DNA from: Candidatus Omnitrophota bacterium
GTDB taxonomy: Bacteria; Omnitrophota; Gorgyraeia; 2-01-FULL-45-10
Length of the DNA: 7,873 nucleotides
Direction of reading: 5' to 3'
NCBI GenBank assembly: GCA_026387115.1
Contig: JAPLMI010000013.1
Location: forward strand, 1-7,873
Position 1 is the stretch's first letter, and each line of letters begins with the position of its first letter. The notes under the pieces were generated by a model. It ran no database searches. It was not told the origin of the DNA and worked only from the letters and a program-made list of their open reading frames with translations. Shown here piece by piece: positions 6,733 through 7,873 of the stretch. The position numbers and the translations under genes are program-made.

Positions 6733-7320
6733 CTAGTCTGTCTTCAAAAAGAAAAAGATAGTATTCATAAATACTGCCGCAACTAGAAAAAACATAGAAA
6801 TCATTCGTATCTGATTGCTTAAGTAACTATCTATGTCTCGTGTAAGCTGACCTTCTGAGGTTATTAAATCGCAATTCTTTCTGATCTCATCAGACGTCAG
6901 CCACGTAACATCAGAATCTTTATTTTCTCGGGTTTCTTTTAAAAATAATACTGGCCTAAAATTAAAATTCGTATTCAAGGCATCTTCTCCTTGTTGAGCT
7001 TCTTGATACTGTATAATAGCTTTAATTGCGTAATCAACTTTCTTCCTATAAAAATTTGATAATATGAGTTCTTTCATTATGTTAAATTCTTTTTCGTCAT
7101 TCCGTATATAGAAAAAATTCGATATCCCAAAATTTCTTTGTTTAACCTCTGCATCTCTATATTTGTTTGGATTCTGAAACAGCTTATTAATACCATCGTT
7201 CAGTGTATGGCAAAACTTATATCTATACATATTTCTACCGCAATCCGTGTTACTTGCAAAGTTAAGTACAGCGGCAATGCCGATCATAAGGATCGCGACA
7301 AATTGTAAAAATAATTTCAT
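6733..7320 (-). CDS. hypothetical AT-rich membrane protein, 195 residues
   Basis: I do not recognise this protein. It begins MKLFLQFVAILMIGIAAVLNF, a membrane segment or uncleaved signal (about 3-22). It ends in a second helix (about 172-192, MISMFFLVAAVFMNTIFFFL) and a short KTD tail. The charged middle (about 23-171) has Cys27, Cys37 and Cys150, is rich in Asn, Lys and Glu, and would face the periplasm if the N-terminus is inside. The ATG at 7318-7320 is supported by AAAGGA (7331-7336) 10 bases upstream. Composition differs sharply from its neighbours: 35 of the 120 bases at 7081-7200 are G or C, whereas one 60-base stretch of rodA (7681-7740) has 32. It lies between two large palindromic elements, which with the composition suggests recent acquisition. 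The reading frame is intact and has a ribosome binding site, so it is probably a real gene. Confidence 0.72.
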   Translation of the reverse strand: MKLFLQFVAILMIGIAAVLNFASNTDCGRNMYRYKFCHTLNDGINKLFQNPNKYRDAEVKQRNFGISNFFYIRNDEKEFNIMKELILSNFYRKKVDYAIKAIIQYQEAQQGEDALNTNFNFRPVLFLKETRENKDSDVTWLTSDEIRKNCDLITSEGQLTRDIDSYLSNQIRMISMFFLVAAVFMNTIFFFLKTD

Positions 7321-7338
7321 TTTCTGAACATCCTTTCT

Positions 7339-7367
7339 TTTTTAAAAAATTTTTCACTCCTTGTCAG
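7339..7367 (-). promoter_or_regulatory. weak candidate promoter of the AT-rich gene
   Basis: CTGACA (7362-7367) is one mismatch from the -35 consensus, with a 17-base spacer, then TAAAAA (7339-7344), which matches the -10 at only four of six positions. It lies at the inner edge of the right palindromic element, so that element may have supplied the -35. Other A/T-rich registers are possible. Confidence 0.3.
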
Positions 7368-7570
7368 CTGGCGGTTACTTTTTGTGCGCCGCCTGAAGCG
7401 GCTTTGTAAAATTTCGATACCTTATGGCGATTTAGCAAGGCCGGACAAACTGCACAACAGCTTTAAGCGCTGGCAGGTTGGACGGCCATCGAAATTTTAC
7501 AGAGCAAATTTACATGCCTAATGTAAATTTGCGTCCGCGGAAGGCGGCCACAAAAGTAACCGCCGGACTG
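7365..7570. repeat. large nested palindromic element, 206 bp
   Basis: This lies between rodA and the AT-rich gene. Three nested inverted-repeat pairs share roughly one centre. GGCGGTTACTTTT-type arms at 7370-7386 and 7549-7564 differ by one inserted T. Perfect 13-base arms lie at 7406-7418 and 7488-7500 (GTAAAATTTCGAT and its complement). Inner arms at 7439-7453 and 7473-7487 pair at 12 of 15 positions. At the tip, CAGC (7458-7461) faces GCTG (7469-7472). The right arm also contains its own perfect hairpin at 7504-7532. The whole could fold into one long branched stem. No transposase or convincing gene lies in it. It may be a REP/MITE-like repeat or a structured RNA. Confidence 0.75.
7504..7532. 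repeat. perfect 12-bp hairpin within the right element
   Basis: GCAAATTTACAT (7504-7515) pairs perfectly with ATGTAAATTTGC (7521-7532) around the 5-base loop GCCTA. It occurs only in the right arm of the larger palindrome, where the left arm has no counterpart, so it looks like a separate branch or a nested insertion. Confidence 0.85.
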
Positions 7571-7591
7571 GGGACGAAAAAATTTCGTCCC
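7571..7591 (-). terminator. hairpin directly after rodA, possible terminator
   Basis: GGGACGAAA and TTTCGTCCC form a perfect 9-bp stem with a 3-base loop, starting at the base after the rodA stop codon (7592-7594). On the minus strand the loop side is T-rich, but CAGTCC follows instead of a T-run. Intrinsic termination may therefore be weak, or the hairpin may protect the transcript end. Confidence 0.45.
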
Positions 7592-7873
7592 TCAAAACGT
7601 TGAGCGGCGGAGGCCGACGTTCACGAGGAGCCCTATCGCGATGAGTGTCGCGATGAGGCTTGAGCCGCCGTAGCTCACCAGCGGCAGCGGAATGCCGACG
7701 ACCGGCATGAGGCCTATCGTCATCGAAATATTTATTATCGCCTGACACGCGATGAGGGTGCCGATGCCGACAGCGATCGCCTTGCCGTACAGGTCGCTCG
7801 TAAGAGCGGCTATCGTAAAAGCCTTCTTTGCTATCATAAAGTAAAGAAATACCACTGCCAGCGCGCCCACGAG
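7592..7873 (-). CDS. rodA: RodA, SEDS peptidoglycan glycosyltransferase (C-terminal part)
   Basis: RodA is the integral-membrane SEDS glycosyltransferase that polymerises lipid II during rod-shaped elongation, working with PBP2 and the MreBCD system. Only the last 93 residues are in the window, and the frame continues past the right edge. Visible are two hydrophobic segments (LVGALAVVFLYFMI and AVGIGTLIACQAIINIS), then the SEDS hallmark GLMPVVGIPLPLVSYGGSS and a final helix LIATLIAIGLLVNVGLRR. PVVGIPLPLVSYGGSS resembles RodA (PVVGVPLPLVS) more than FtsW (typically PVTGIPLPFIS or similar). The short tail RRSTF is followed at once by a hairpin. I am confident of the SEDS family and fairly sure of RodA over FtsW. 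Confidence 0.9.
   Translation of the reverse strand, partial: LVGALAVVFLYFMIAKKAFTIAALTSDLYGKAIAVGIGTLIACQAIINISMTIGLMPVVGIPLPLVSYGGSSLIATLIAIGLLVNVGLRRSTF

Noticed and set aside
6359..6736. 125-codon plus-strand reading frame across the palindromic element
   Set aside because: It runs through both arms and hairpins, opposes all real genes, has no Shine-Dalgarno site worth noting, and its residues follow from the repeat structure.
6344..7570. Integron cassette with attC sites around the AT-rich gene
   Set aside because: The flanking palindromes differ from each other, are longer than typical attC sites, show no clear RYYYAAC/GTTRRRY pair, and no integrase is in the window.
6344..7570. CRISPR array or prophage remnant
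   Set aside because: There are no evenly spaced direct repeats with unique spacers, and no cas, integrase or phage structural gene. The repeats are inverted, not direct.
7518..7748. 76-codon minus-strand frame overlapping the end of rodA
   Set aside because: Arg- and Pro-rich shadow of the clearly coding SEDS frame; it lies within rodA and the adjacent repeat.

Overview
All seven genes in this window lie on the minus strand, so transcription runs from high to low coordinates. In that order they are: the 3' end of rodA (peptidoglycan glycosyltransferase), an unrecognised AT-rich gene for a 195-residue membrane protein, a radical SAM protein of the TIGR03960 type, a membrane HAMP-GAF-GGDEF protein, pilT, a free-standing MshEN (GspE N-terminal) domain, and a pilB/gspE ATPase that runs off the left edge. 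The organism is a rod-forming, presumably Gram-negative bacterium with type IV pili or a related type II secretion machine. Frequent ATA, AGA and AGG codons, mid-range GC, compact operons and the gene set would suit an uncultured lineage such as Omnitrophota. That placement is an inference from general impression, not from a marker gene.

Positions 1-4595 form one pilus operon. A sigma-70-type promoter (TTGACA, 17-base spacer, TATACT on the minus strand, 4567-4595) and a strong Shine-Dalgarno site precede the HAMP-GAF-GGDEF gene. Then pilT overlaps it by 11 bases, the MshEN gene follows after 9 bases, and pilB overlaps that by an ATGA. PilB and PilT are the opposing extension and retraction motors of a type IV pilus. 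The other two genes look like regulatory parts derived from the c-di-GMP world. The GGDEF domain has lost its catalytic signature. The single MshEN domain keeps the 24-5-24 residue layout of c-di-GMP-binding MshEN domains, while the MshEN domain of PilB itself is degenerate.

Positions 4627-6336 hold the radical SAM gene. Its linker contains six copies of a 7-base tandem repeat, read in frame as an extra peptide of the STEYR/VP type.

Positions 6337-7591 are the odd part. Two large nested palindromic elements (6344-6701 and 7365-7570) flank the AT-rich gene at 6733-7320. From memory, rodA and the TIGR03960 gene are often close neighbours in bacteria. If so, this stretch looks like an insertion of mobile or repeat DNA, with an unknown cargo gene, into a conserved cell-envelope neighbourhood. 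The left element ends only a few bases upstream of the radical SAM start codon and appears to supply its ribosome binding site. The two palindromic elements and the PilB/MshEN/degenerate-GGDEF set are the observations most worth following up.
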